Source: Desulfovibrio piger (lineage in GTDB: Bacteria; Desulfobacterota; Desulfovibrionia; Desulfovibrionales; Desulfovibrionaceae). From it: DNA of 64,000 bases. The stretch spans positions 2,598,001-2,662,000 of the forward strand of contig NZ_OX636706.1 in assembly GCF_951793255.1 (NCBI RefSeq). The letters run 5' to 3'. This document shows positions 36,984-45,763 of the stretch, in pieces; position 1 is the stretch's first letter, and the number at the start of each line of letters is the position of its first letter. The translations under genes and the position numbers were made by a program. Under the pieces are notes generated by a model. It was given only the letters and a program-made list of their open reading frames with translations, was not told where the DNA came from and made no database searches.

Positions 36984-38915
36984 ATGCCCAGAACCTGCAT
37001 CCGCTTTTTTGCGCTCCTGCTGCTCCTGCTGGTGGCCGTGCCTGCCCTGCAGGCGGCCCCCCTGTTGCAGGAAGGCAAGAAGACCCTGTACCAGCGCGTG
37101 GTCTCCCACCCCGGCGCCATGCCCCTGAAAGAAGCCCGCGACGGCGCTCCGGCCGCGCGTGAGGCCCTGGTGCCCTTTACCGTGCTCTATGTCTACGCCC
37201 GTCAGGGCGACTGGCTGCAGGTGGGCCTTGATACCCGCGCGCCGCTGGGCTGGCTGAAAAAGGATCAGGCCACGGACTGGAACCAGTCCCTGACCCTGCT
37301 GTTCACCCCGCGTACCGGCCGTGATCCCGTACTCTTCTTCAAGACGGAAAAAGATCTGAAAGGCCTGTGCGAAGCTGCCGACATGGAAAAGCAGCTAGAC
37401 AGCCTTGTGGCGGCCGCAGCCGGCGGCAAGGATACGGCCGGCCTGCCCATCCTGGCTTCGGAACCGGCGGAGCAGAAAGGGGCCGTGGCCCAGAAGCGCT
37501 TCTACCTTATGCCCATTCTTGGCATGAACCGGGCCTTTGAAGGCGTGAACCTGCTGCAGGTGGCCTCCATCGATCCCGGCAGCAGCCAGTCCGGCGCAGT
37601 GGCCGGGCCGCCCAAGACCGGCATCGCCCTGGTCATGGACACGTCCATCTCCATGAAGCCCTATATCGACCAGAGCCGCGACATCATCCGCCAGCTCTAT
37701 GACCGTCTGGAAAAGGACAAGATGACCAACAATGTGGGCTTTGCCGTGGTGGCCTTCCGCAGCAGTACGGAAAAGACCCCCAAGCTGGGCTACACCTCGC
37801 AGGTCATCAGCGATTTTGCCACGGCCAAGGACCGCAAGGCTCTGGAAAGCCGCCTGGCCAAAGTGGAACAGGCGACCGTCTCCAGCCATGACTTCAACGA
37901 GGACTCGCTGGCCGGGATCTATACGGCCATCGACTCCCTCAACTGGGGCCCCTATTCCACCCGCCTGATCCTGCTGGTCACGGATGCCGGACCCCTGCGC
38001 GGCGATGACCCGTACGCCTCGCAGCGTCTCGGCGCTGCGGAGATGAACGACCTTGCCCGTCAGAAAGGCATCTGGATCACCACCATGCACGTCAAGACGC
38101 CCGGCGGCAGCAAAAACCACGCCTATGCCGAGCAGGCCTACCGGGCCCTGAGCCGCCTTTCCGGCGATCAGGCCAACTATCAGGCCGTCAACGCCTCCAG
38201 CCACAAGGAGGCCGCCCGCCAGTTCGGCATCGTGACGAAGATCCTGACCACCTCCATGGTGGACATGGTCAAGAACACGGCCAGCGGCAAGATCATGACC
38301 CGTCCCAAGGACGAGGCCGTGCCCGCCACCGAGGAAGCCCAGGCCCGCCAGCTGGCGGAACGGCTGGGCTACGCCATGCAGCTGGACTATCTGGGCCGCA
38401 AGAACGAGAACCGTGCCCCGTCCGTAGTGGATTCCTGGATCGCGGACATGGACCTCAAGCGTCTGGCCCAGGGCCGTCAGGTGCCCAGCGTGGAAGTGGC
38501 CGTGCTGCTGACCAAGAACCAGCTCAGCGACCTCAGCACCCAGCTGAAGAACATCATCGACAACGCCGAACGGACCAAGAAGACCGATTCGCGCGACTTC
38601 TTCCAGGGCATCCTGTCCGCCTCGGCCCGTATGGCCCGCGATCCCAACATGCCCACTCAGGGCAAGAGCCTTGCCGAGCTGGGCGTGCTGGCCGAATTCC
38701 TGGACGGCCTGCCCTACAAGAGCGACATCATGCTGCTGCGTGAGGAAGACTGGTACCGCATGAGCATCGGCGAGCAGACGGCCTTCATCAACCGCCTCAA
38801 GTCCCGGCTGGCCCGCTACGAAGAATACGACCGCGACCGGGAAAACTGGGAAAGTTTCGGACAGAGCAACGCCGGGGACTGGGTCTACCGCGTGCCGCTG
38901 TCCATGTTGCCGTAA
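36984..38915 (+). CDS. Secreted von Willebrand factor A-domain protein
   Basis: A 643-residue exported protein behind a GGAG site. A signal peptide (FFALLLLLLVAVPALQA) is followed by an SH3-like region (FTVLYVYARQGDWLQVGL) and a vWA domain from about residue 213. The MIDAS start is intact: DTSIS at 219-223 after IALVM, with later acidic positions in LLVTDAG. The C-terminal 250 residues are helical. The periplasmic vWA domain of the T6SS kinase PpkA ends in a similar arrangement, and this gene is followed by TagT/TagS/TagR-like genes, so it may be the sensor output that the Tag pathway engages. No kinase domain is present. Confidence 0.85.
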   Translation: MPRTCIRFFALLLLLLVAVPALQAAPLLQEGKKTLYQRVVSHPGAMPLKEARDGAPAAREALVPFTVLYVYARQGDWLQVGLDTRAPLGWLKKDQATDWNQSLTLLFTPRTGRDPVLFFKTEKDLKGLCEAADMEKQLDSLVAAAAGGKDTAGLPILASEPAEQKGAVAQKRFYLMPILGMNRAFEGVNLLQVASIDPGSSQSGAVAGPPKTGIALVMDTSISMKPYIDQSRDIIRQLYDRLEKDKMTNNVGFAVVAFRSSTEKTPKLGYTSQVISDFATAKDRKALESRLAKVEQATVSSHDFNEDSLAGIYTAIDSLNWGPYSTRLILLVTDAGPLRGDDPYASQRLGAAEMNDLARQKGIWITTMHVKTPGGSKNHAYAEQAYRALSRLSGDQANYQAVNASSHKEAARQFGIVTKILTTSMVDMVKNTASGKIMTRPKDEAVPATEEAQARQLAERLGYAMQLDYLGRKNENRAPSVVDSWIADMDLKRLAQGRQVPSVEVAVLLTKNQLSDLSTQLKNIIDNAERTKKTDSRDFFQGILSASARMARDPNMPTQGKSLAELGVLAEFLDGLPYKSDIMLLREEDWYRMSIGEQTAFINRLKSRLARYEEYDRDRENWESFGQSNAGDWVYRVPLSMLP

Positions 38916-38927
38916 GCCGGGGGAAGC

Positions 38928-39665
38928 ATGGAAAATACGGTCTTCTCCCTGCGCGATCTGCATGTCGTCCGCCCGGGCGCGGGCGCGTTCCGCCTGCATG
39001 TCCGCAGCCTGGACGTGCGTCAGGGGCAGCTGCTGGCCCTGACGGGCCCCAGCGGCTGCGGCAAAAGTACGGCCCTGGACGTGCTGGCCGGCATCCTGCG
39101 GCCCGACAGCGGCGACGGCTCCCGCTTCCTGCTGCGCACCGCCGATGGCGAGACGGACATGCTGGCCCTGTGGCGGGCGGGCCGTCTCGATGCCCTGGCC
39201 CGTCTGCGCGGCAAACATCTGGGCTATGTGCTCCAGACAGGCGGCCTGCTGCCCTTCCTTTCGGCCCGCGACAACATCCTGCTCCCCTGCCGCTGTCTGG
39301 GGAGCATGGGACGCCGTCTGGAGGCGGTCTGGAACATGGCCACGGCCCTGGGCATAGACCGACTGCTGCTGCAGATGCCCGCCAGCCTTTCCGTGGGCGA
39401 ACGCCAGCGCGTGGCCATCGCCCGCGCCCTGGCCCACGGGCCCGCCATCGTACTGGCGGACGAACCCACGGCCGCGCTGGATCCGGACCAGTCCCGCAAG
39501 GTCCTGGGCATCTTTGCCGATCTGGCCCGACAGCAGGGGACCACGGTGATCATGGTCTCCCACGATCCGCAGATGGCCCGGGAGGCCGGGTTCACGCTGG
39601 TGCCCCTGGCCTGCTCCACTACGGAGGAGGGCCCCCTTTCCGTCATCGACCATCCCCAACGGTAA
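38928..39665 (+). CDS. ABC transporter ATPase (TagT/LolD-like)
   Basis: A 245-residue nucleotide-binding subunit with Walker A GPSGCGKST near residues 41-49, signature LSVGERQRVAIARAL and Walker B IVLADEPTAALD, followed by the H-loop MVSHD. The class is that of LolD/MacB/FtsE ATPases, which drive mechanical permeases rather than ordinary transport. The partner permease gene follows in four bases. In T6SS loci the equivalent ATPase is TagT. The gene starts 12 nt after the vWA gene. Confidence 0.9.
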   Translation: MENTVFSLRDLHVVRPGAGAFRLHVRSLDVRQGQLLALTGPSGCGKSTALDVLAGILRPDSGDGSRFLLRTADGETDMLALWRAGRLDALARLRGKHLGYVLQTGGLLPFLSARDNILLPCRCLGSMGRRLEAVWNMATALGIDRLLLQMPASLSVGERQRVAIARALAHGPAIVLADEPTAALDPDQSRKVLGIFADLARQQGTTVIMVSHDPQMAREAGFTLVPLACSTTEEGPLSVIDHPQR

Positions 39666-39669
39666 CGCC

Positions 39670-40947
39670 ATGCATACCCTTGTACAGATCTGCCACCTTT
39701 CCCTGCGGGATTACCTGCACGAGCGTCTGCTCTCCGCCTGTGCCGTCCTGGGGCTGGCGGCCGTCCTGGCGCCGCTGCTGATCCTTTTCGGCGTCAAGTT
39801 CGGCGTGGTGGAGACCCTGACCGAACGCCTGCGCAGCGACCCCGCCACGCTGGAGATCTCCCCCGTGGGCAGCGGACACTTTTCCACCGCCGATATGGAC
39901 CGGTGGCGCGACGATGGCCGGGTGGCCTTCGTCATGCCCCGAACCCGCACCCTGGCCGCCACGGTGGAGCTGTTGCCGGAGCGGGGCACGCCCCTGCACG
40001 TCTCCATGGAGCCCACCGGCCATGAGGATCCCCTGCTGGCCCGCCATGCCCTGCCGGTACCGGCCCTGCTGCTGGACAGCGAGGACGATCCCGACCACCC
40101 GGGCCGCCTGCGTACGCGGGCCGCTGCCAGCGGTGTCGTGCTTTCCGCGCCCGTGGCCGAACGACTGGGCCTGCGGGCGGGCGACCAGCTGACCGGCAGG
40201 CTCGAACGCACCCGCAACGGCAAGGTGCAGGCCGTGCGCCTGCCGCTCAAGGTCATCGGCGTGCTGCCCCTGGCCGCCCAGCAAAAAAATGTGGCCTATG
40301 TGCCCCTGCCCTTCCTGGAAGCGGCGGAAGATTACCGCGACGGGCGCGCCGTGCCCCTGTTTGGCCCGGAACATGCCGCGGACGGCGACCAGCCGCCTGC
40401 CGAACGCCTGTATGCGGGCTTCCGCCTGTACGCCCGCAATCTGGATGACGTGGCGCCCCTGCGGGACTTTTTCCAGCAGCAGGGCATCACCGTCCATACC
40501 GAGGCCGAGGCCATCGATCAGGTCAGGCGCCTTTCCACGTCCCTGGACATCATTTTCCTGCTCATCGGCGGCGCCGCTGCCGCGGGCTTCACGGCCTCCA
40601 CGACCAGCAGCACCCTGGCCGCCGTCCGGCGCAAGCAGCGGCTCCTCGGCCTGCTCCGTCTGGGAGGTTTTTCCACGCTGGAGCTTTTGCTGTTCCCCCT
40701 GTTGCAGGCCCTGCTCACGGCCGTGCTGGGCACGGGACTGGCGCTGGGGCTCTACGCGGCTGCCCAGGGCGTGGTCAACCGCATCTTTGCTGCCGGTCTC
40801 GACGATATGGAGCATGTCTGCCGCCTGTTGCCGGAACATGCCGTCGTGACCCTGGTACTGGTCTGCCTGCTCTCCCTGCTGGCAGCCCTGCTGCCGTCCC
40901 TGCGCGGTGCGCGTACCGAACCTTCGGAGGTCATCCGTGAGATCTAG
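39670..40947 (+). CDS. FtsX/MacB-like ABC permease (TagS-like)
   Basis: A 425-residue inner-membrane protein with the four-helix layout of type VII ABC permeases: one helix near residues 16-45, a periplasmic domain of about 230 residues, then three helices in the C-terminal 150 residues (DIIFLLIGGAAAAGF, LLQALLTAVLGTGLALGLY, VTLVLVCLLSLLAALLPSL). The C-terminus LPSLRGARTEPSEVIREI is the classic end of FtsX/MacB permeases. With the preceding ATPase it should transmit mechanical force across the inner membrane, as TagST does. It overlaps the next gene by 11 nt. Confidence 0.9.
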   Translation: MHTLVQICHLSLRDYLHERLLSACAVLGLAAVLAPLLILFGVKFGVVETLTERLRSDPATLEISPVGSGHFSTADMDRWRDDGRVAFVMPRTRTLAATVELLPERGTPLHVSMEPTGHEDPLLARHALPVPALLLDSEDDPDHPGRLRTRAAASGVVLSAPVAERLGLRAGDQLTGRLERTRNGKVQAVRLPLKVIGVLPLAAQQKNVAYVPLPFLEAAEDYRDGRAVPLFGPEHAADGDQPPAERLYAGFRLYARNLDDVAPLRDFFQQQGITVHTEAEAIDQVRRLSTSLDIIFLLIGGAAAAGFTASTTSSTLAAVRRKQRLLGLLRLGGFSTLELLLFPLLQALLTAVLGTGLALGLYAAAQGVVNRIFAAGLDDMEHVCRLLPEHAVVTLVLVCLLSLLAALLPSLRGARTEPSEVIREI

Positions 40948-42607
40948 GCTGCTCTCTTCGCTCCTCTTCCTCCTGCTGCTGGCGGCCCTGCCGGCAGCGT
41001 CCGCCGACGCAGCCCTGGCCAAACGGGGCGGTGAGGTCTCCACGGCCGATGCCTGCAACCCGCACCCGGACAAGGACGATATCGTCCTGCCCATGCCCGG
41101 CGGGCTGAGCATGGCCTTCCGCCTGGTGGCCGTTCCCAGCAAAGGCCTGCTCTGGGACATGTCCGCCCGGCCCGGCCGCGATGATGCCGCCAACAGCGAC
41201 CGTGCCTTTTACGACCGCCGCTACCGGGCCTTCCTCTCCGCGCCCTTCTCCCGGGCCGACCTGCCCGCCCAGTGGCGTGCCCAGGCCCCGGCAGGCGACT
41301 ACTTTTTCTATCTGGTGGCCAAATATGAAGTGAGCCGCCTGCAATGGCAGAGCATCATGGGCAACGGTACGGGAGAGCCTGTGACGGATGCGGCCCGGCC
41401 TGTGACGGACATCAGCTGGTATGAGGCCGTGGAGTTCACCCGCCGCTACACGGAGTGGCTGCTGCAGAATGCCGCCGATGCCCTGCCCCATTACGCCGGG
41501 GACAGCCGTAACGTGGGCTTTGTGCGCCTGCCCACCGAGACCGAATGGGAATACGCGGCCCGCGGCGGCCAGACGGCCGGGCCCGAGCAACTGAGGGAAA
41601 AGGATTTCTTTGCCCTGCCTGCGGGCGCTCCTCTGGCCGATTATGCGGTCTACCGTCCCGAAGGCGCGGCCCGTATCGCCGAAGACTGTGCCCGTATCGG
41701 CTCGCGCAAAGCCAACCCGCTGGGCCTGTACGATACGGCGGGCAATGCGGCCGAAATGGCGCTGGACATGTTCCGCTTTTCCGTGGGCGGCCGCCTGCAC
41801 GGCTCCGCCGGCGGTTTTGTCCGCAAGGGCGGCTCCTTCCTTTCCGGCGAGGCGGAGATCATGCCCGGCCGCCGTGAGGAAAGCGCCTTCTTTCTGGCGG
41901 ATGGCCCCGCACACGCCCGTGACCTGGGTTTCCGCCCGGTCATTTCCGGCATCAACACCCCGGGCGGCGACCGGCCTTCGGCCCTGCAACAGGCCTGGAA
42001 CGCCGCGGGCCAGAGCAATCCCCTGGCCCGTGATGCCAGCCGCAATCCCCTGGAAGAGCTGGACAGGCTCCTTGCCGCCGCACCTGACGACAACAGCCGC
42101 AAAAACCTGCTGACCCTGCGCGAGGCCATCAAGGAAAACAACATCCTGCAGGAACAGCAGCAACAGCTGGAGATGCAGTCCACCCTGCGCACGGCCGTCT
42201 ACATGCTGGAGACCATCCGCAACTACGCCAGCCGCCGCAATTCCCTGCAAAGCCAGTACGACAGCATGAAGCGGGACAGCCGGACCGCCAAGGGCGAGAC
42301 CCTTGCCGCCCTGCGCCGGATCATGAAAACGGCCGAACAGGGGCTGGAGCAGTTCCAGACAGGCATCGACCGCTCCCTGTCCTTCTACCGGACCCGTGTG
42401 GAAGAGGCCGCCCGCCTGGACAAGAACGATTTCGAGCGGGCGCTTGCTAGCCTGCTCAAGGATTACGCGGGGGAAGACCTGTTCAACGAGAACATGCGCC
42501 GCAATGCAGAACTGCTGCGCCGTCATGTCCAGAGTGCACGGGCGGGCAGGCTCCCCGCAGACAAAGCCATGCTGCAGGAGATTCTGCAGGCACGCACCGG
42601 CAAATAA
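40937..42607 (+). CDS. Secreted FGE-sulfatase-like (SUMF1) protein, TagR-like
   Basis: A 556-residue exported protein. The GTG start at 40937 has GGAGG six bases before it and gives a good signal peptide (LLSSLLFLLLLAALPAASA). The formylglycine-generating-enzyme domain occupies about residues 100-350 with EVSRLQWQSIMG, PVTDISWYEAVEFTRRY, FVRLPTETEWEYAARGG, NPLGLYDTAGNAAEM and FVRKGGSF. I see no cysteine pair in the C-terminal part of that domain where active FGE enzymes carry one, so it is likely a binding module. The last 160 residues form a coiled segment. TagR of type VI secretion has the same fold and periplasmic location. Confidence 0.83.
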   Translation: MRSRLLSSLLFLLLLAALPAASADAALAKRGGEVSTADACNPHPDKDDIVLPMPGGLSMAFRLVAVPSKGLLWDMSARPGRDDAANSDRAFYDRRYRAFLSAPFSRADLPAQWRAQAPAGDYFFYLVAKYEVSRLQWQSIMGNGTGEPVTDAARPVTDISWYEAVEFTRRYTEWLLQNAADALPHYAGDSRNVGFVRLPTETEWEYAARGGQTAGPEQLREKDFFALPAGAPLADYAVYRPEGAARIAEDCARIGSRKANPLGLYDTAGNAAEMALDMFRFSVGGRLHGSAGGFVRKGGSFLSGEAEIMPGRREESAFFLADGPAHARDLGFRPVISGINTPGGDRPSALQQAWNAAGQSNPLARDASRNPLEELDRLLAAAPDDNSRKNLLTLREAIKENNILQEQQQQLEMQSTLRTAVYMLETIRNYASRRNSLQSQYDSMKRDSRTAKGETLAALRRIMKTAEQGLEQFQTGIDRSLSFYRTRVEEAARLDKNDFERALASLLKDYAGEDLFNENMRRNAELLRRHVQSARAGRLPADKAMLQEILQARTGK

Positions 42608-42672
42608 GCCCAGGCACTGTGCCTGGTCACATTCACGCCGCCATCGCGGCAAGCAACAGAGGAGATGAGCCA

Positions 42673-43575
42673 ATGAACGACAAATTGCGCCTCGGCTGGA
42701 TCGGCACCGGTGTCATGGGTCACGCCATGGCCGGGCATCTGCTGGCTTCCGGCTATCCGCTGACTGTTTACAACCGCACCAAAGCCCGCGCTGAAGGGCT
42801 GCTGGCCTGCGGTGCCCGCTGGGCCGACACGCCCCAGGAAGTGGCCCGGAACTCCGATGTCGTCTTCTCCATCGTGGGCTATCCGCGTGACGTGGAAGAA
42901 GTGATGCTGGGCGAGCAGGGCGCGCTGTCCGGCCTGGCCGAAGGCGGCATCCTCTGCGATATGACCACCTCCAGCCCCGAACTGGCCCGGCGCATCGCCG
43001 AAGCCGCTGCCGCCAAGGGCTGCATCAGTCTGGATGCGCCTGTCACGGGCGGTGACATCGGTGCGCGTGAAGCACGCCTGTCCATCTTTGTGGGCGGCGA
43101 CAAGGAAGCCTTCGAGCGCGTGCGTCCCTGCTTCGAAGTCATGGGCAAGACCATCCTGCACTGCGGTGATTCCGGCAGCGGTCAAAAGGCCAAGCTGGCC
43201 AATCAGGTAGCCATCGCCGGGGTCATGTTCAGTGTTTGCGAATCCATGCTCTTTGCGCAGGAAGCCGGTCTGGACGTGAAGCAGTGGCTGGAGCTGGTGG
43301 TTCCCGGCGGTGCGGGCAGTGTGGCCATGGGGACCCTGGGCCGCCGTCTGCTGGGATGTGACTACGCACCCGGTTTCTTCGTGGACCATTTCGTCAAAGA
43401 TCTGGGGTTCTGCCTGGAAGAATGCAAGCGCATGGGCCTGGTACTGCCCGGCCTTGCGCTGTCCGAACAGATCTACCGCATGGCCCAGGCCAAGGGCCAC
43501 GGCAAGGACGGGACGCAGGTCCTGCTGCAGGTGCTTGCCGAGCTCTCCGGCAAACAGTGGCGGGCCCACGCCTAG
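42673..43575 (+). CDS. Beta-hydroxyacid dehydrogenase (3-hydroxyisobutyrate / tartronate semialdehyde reductase family)
   Basis: A 300-residue NAD(P)-dependent enzyme. The N-terminal Rossmann loop GWIGTGVMGHAMAGHL is followed by the substrate block LDAPVTGGDIGARE (near residue 120), which is diagnostic, and the catalytic lysine region SGQKAKLANQ (near residue 175). Members reduce tartronate semialdehyde to glycerate, succinic semialdehyde or 3-hydroxyisobutyrate-like substrates. The window also encodes a glycerate kinase, so a glyoxylate-to-glycerate role is possible but unproven. ATG 42673 has GGAG upstream; a nearby ATG at 42665 is out of frame. It is not co-transcribed by clear evidence with the upstream block. 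Confidence 0.9.
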   Translation: MNDKLRLGWIGTGVMGHAMAGHLLASGYPLTVYNRTKARAEGLLACGARWADTPQEVARNSDVVFSIVGYPRDVEEVMLGEQGALSGLAEGGILCDMTTSSPELARRIAEAAAAKGCISLDAPVTGGDIGAREARLSIFVGGDKEAFERVRPCFEVMGKTILHCGDSGSGQKAKLANQVAIAGVMFSVCESMLFAQEAGLDVKQWLELVVPGGAGSVAMGTLGRRLLGCDYAPGFFVDHFVKDLGFCLEECKRMGLVLPGLALSEQIYRMAQAKGHGKDGTQVLLQVLAELSGKQWRAHA

Positions 43576-43595
43576 ACGATTGCAGAGGATACGCG

Positions 43596-43619
43596 GGGGA
43601 AGGCCTGCCTTCCCCTGTT
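43596..43619 (+). terminator. Terminator after the dehydrogenase gene
   Basis: GGGGAAGG and CCTTCCCC form the stem around a 4-nt loop, with TGTTTCC downstream. Confidence 0.7.
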
Positions 43620-43805
43620 TCCGCTTTTCCCCATGACTTCCCTGAAACAGCGGACATGCGCAGTTTTAGGAAGGAGGAACGAGCCCGGCCTGATCGTCCT
43701 GCTGCCGACAAAGCAGATTCGGGAGCTCCGGCATATTTTTTGGGGGGCAGCTGATGTTTTTTGTTGACATCATCAGGGAAGGCGCGTAGAAGACTTTTCT
43801 TGTGT

Positions 43806-43882
43806 CGGGATGTAGCGCAGTCTGGGAGCGCACTTGAATGGGGTTCAAGGGGTCGAAGGTTCAAATCCTTTCATCCCGACCA
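43806..43882 (+). tRNA. tRNA-Pro(GGG), copy 1
   Basis: A 77-nt tRNA with encoded CCA. Acceptor arms CGGGATG and CATCCCG, anticodon arm CTTGA-ATGGGGT-TCAAG with anticodon GGG, T arm GAAGG-TTCAAAT-CCTTT. Identical to two further copies on the minus strand at 45144 and 45687. Confidence 0.96.
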
Positions 43883-43897
43883 GAAAGCAGAAACCCC

Positions 43898-43935
43898 AAG
43901 GGATCTACGGAAACGTGGATCCCTTTTCTGTTTTT
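43898..43935 (+). terminator. Terminator of tRNA-Pro copy 1
   Basis: AAGGGATC and GATCCCTT arms with ACG/CGT inside and a GAAA loop, then TTCTGTTTTT. The hairpin is shared with the other two tRNA-Pro units except for one or two substitutions. Confidence 0.88.
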
Positions 43936-44094
43936 GGGATCTGCCCTTTCCCTCTTTCCGGTATTCCGGCTTGCCAGTCATTCCGCGAAGCCGGACCATA
44001 CGGGACAAACTTTCCTCGCCGTTCCCCAAATCATGGGAATGGCATCGGCCCTGACCGACCTGGCAGACAGCAGACAAATCCATCGTCCACAAAC

Positions 44095-44129
44095 AAAAAC
44101 GCCACGAAGGTATCCTCCGTGGCGTTTTT
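44095..44129. terminator. Bidirectional terminator between tRNA-Pro and an exported-protein gene
   Basis: AAAAACGCCACG and CGTGGCGTTTTT form a 12-bp stem with T runs on both strands. It serves the minus-strand gene ending at 44217. Confidence 0.9.
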
Positions 44130-44216
44130 CGTATGTGCAAAACATCCGGGACCGGCAAACAGCCGCCATGCTTTCGGCAACTCCGCTGTCCCCTCTGTCT
44201 ACAGGAACAAAAACTT

Positions 44217-44951
44217 CTAGGGACGACCCTCGCGTTCCACTTCGCCTACCCAGCGGGAAAGGCGCGTGCGGGAATAGCGGTCTTCGGCTCCATCCAGCTT
44301 TTTGAATCCCTTGATGTTGGCCTCCAGCCAGGCCTTGTCCGTCATCAGGATCTCGCAGGCCTTGCGGGCCCGCTGCTGAAAGGCATTGAGGGCGGCACCG
44401 TCAAAGGCGATGTCCCTTACCTGGGCTTCCGGGACAGGTTCATGATATTCCATGATGACCTGGGTCTTGCGGAAGTTCAGCAGCAGCTTTGCCCTGTACG
44501 CAAGACAGGCGGCATGATCCGTACAAAACGGATCGCTGTCGCCGTCCAGCTGCATAAGGCTTTCGTAAAGGGTCTCTCCCTTATAGGCATACTGCTGCGC
44601 CCGGATGGCCGGGAACGCCGGATGATGCGCGGCCTCCCACTCCCAGGTCCCTTCCGTGTCCGCCACGGCCGTCACCAGAGTGCCGGTACCGTTACCGTAG
44701 ACAGCGAACCAGATACGGGCATCCCCATCCACCGAATGCCGCGTTTTGGGACGCAAGGTCCGGTTCCCCAGACCTTGCAGCCGCATGTCCGCAGCAGGAG
44801 CAAAGGTCAGCGGGGGACGGGCACGGGAAACGATGACCGTCTGGTCTGACGCGGCCAGCTGGCCCGCTCCCCGCAAAGGAGGTTGTCCCCCCATAAAGAA
44901 AACAAAAACAGCCACAGCAATGATGGCAACAACTATCAGCAGGATTTTCAT
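44217..44951 (-). CDS. Membrane-anchored or exported protein of unknown function
   Basis: A 244-residue protein starting at ATG 44951 behind GGAGG. An N-terminal helix (ILLIVVAIIAVAVFVFFMGG) is probably an uncleaved anchor. The periplasmic body contains a beta-rich half (ARIWFAVYGNGTGTLVTAVAD), two cysteines in DPFCTDHAACLAY and a helical C-terminus (RKACEILMTDKAWLEANIKG). The pattern is one I associate with small Desulfovibrio-restricted families, but I cannot name it. It lies between inverted tRNA-Pro copies and could be a passenger of that duplicated region. Confidence 0.7.
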   Translation of the reverse strand: MKILLIVVAIIAVAVFVFFMGGQPPLRGAGQLAASDQTVIVSRARPPLTFAPAADMRLQGLGNRTLRPKTRHSVDGDARIWFAVYGNGTGTLVTAVADTEGTWEWEAAHHPAFPAIRAQQYAYKGETLYESLMQLDGDSDPFCTDHAACLAYRAKLLLNFRKTQVIMEYHEPVPEAQVRDIAFDGAALNAFQQRARKACEILMTDKAWLEANIKGFKKLDGAEDRYSRTRLSRWVGEVEREGRP

Positions 44952-45090
44952 GGTTCCTCCAGAGCGCTTGGCAGACCGGAGCCATACGTCCGCCGCAAGC
45001 ATGTTAACCGCATCCATGACGGAGCAAAAGCCCTGTCGCGCAGAGGTTCGGATCCGGGCAGAGAGCCTGCAACAGCAGATCTTACCCCCT

Positions 45091-45129
45091 GAAAACAGAA
45101 AAGGGACCTACGTTTCCGTAGATCCCTTG
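45091..45129 (-). terminator. Terminator of tRNA-Pro copy 2
   Basis: On the minus strand AAGGGATCTACG pairs with CGTAGGTCCCTT around GAAA, then TTCTGTTTT. Confidence 0.88.
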
Positions 45130-45143
45130 GGGTTTCTGCTTTC

Positions 45144-45220
45144 TGGTCGGGATGAAAGGATTTGAACCTTCGACCCCTTGAACCCCATTCAAGTGCGCTC
45201 CCAGACTGCGCTACATCCCG
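45144..45220 (-). tRNA. tRNA-Pro(GGG), copy 2
   Basis: Same 77-nt sequence as the copy at 43806, on the minus strand, with encoded CCA and anticodon GGG. The downstream flank and terminator are also shared. Confidence 0.96.
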
Positions 45221-45633
45221 ACGCGAAGATGTAGATAGACGAAGACAGCAGGCTTGTCAATAAAAACATCACATTTTTTCAAAATAGCTATCTCCGCCCT
45301 TCTGTGCAAAAAATGGCAAGGCTGTCGACCGGAGGTCTCCATTCCTCCACCCTGCAGGGGCACGCCCCGTACTGACCTTGCCGGCAGGAGCTGATCGCGC
45401 CTCTTCATATGATAGAGGTCCGCATGCAGCGTGCCGCATCTCCCTGCGGCAGCCTGCTGTCCGCATCCCTCATGTCGCACAAGCGATAAAGAAAGGCACA
45501 GCCGCACGCCACTTCCGGAAGAAATGGCCCGGAGTGCAAGGCGAAGCTCATATGCCCTGCCGTATCCTCCAGGACAGGCTTTTCCCACCTGCCTGCCCTC
45601 AGGGCGAAAACAGGACCGAATCCTCAGGCGCCC
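45221..45633. other. Gene-free stretch between tRNA-Pro copies 2 and 3
   Basis: No gene with a ribosome site is visible. Open frames here are short and have no start context. Confidence 0.5.
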
Positions 45634-45672
45634 AAAAACAGAAAAGGGACCTACGTTTCCGTAGATCCCTTG
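45634..45672 (-). terminator. Terminator of tRNA-Pro copy 3
   Basis: The same hairpin as after copy 2, with a TTCTGTTTTT tail on the minus strand. Confidence 0.88.
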
Positions 45673-45686
45673 GGGTTTCTGCTTTC

Positions 45687-45763
45687 TGGTCGGGATGAAA
45701 GGATTTGAACCTTCGACCCCTTGAACCCCATTCAAGTGCGCTCCCAGACTGCGCTACATCCCG
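45687..45763 (-). tRNA. tRNA-Pro(GGG), copy 3
   Basis: Third identical 77-nt tRNA-Pro, minus strand, anticodon GGG. The match to copy 2 continues through about 55 nt of 3' flank. Confidence 0.96.

Noticed and set aside
26771..42607. Type VI secretion locus
   Set aside because: TagRST-like and vWA parts are present, but no tube, sheath, baseplate, ClpV, TssJLM or kinase gene is visible in the window.
45211..45735. Open frame on the minus strand across tRNA-Pro copy 3
   Set aside because: It runs through the tRNA and has no ribosome site or conserved feature.
43806..45763. Genomic island with integrase at tRNA-Pro
   Set aside because: No integrase, phage or plasmid gene is visible near the tRNA copies; only local duplication can be supported.
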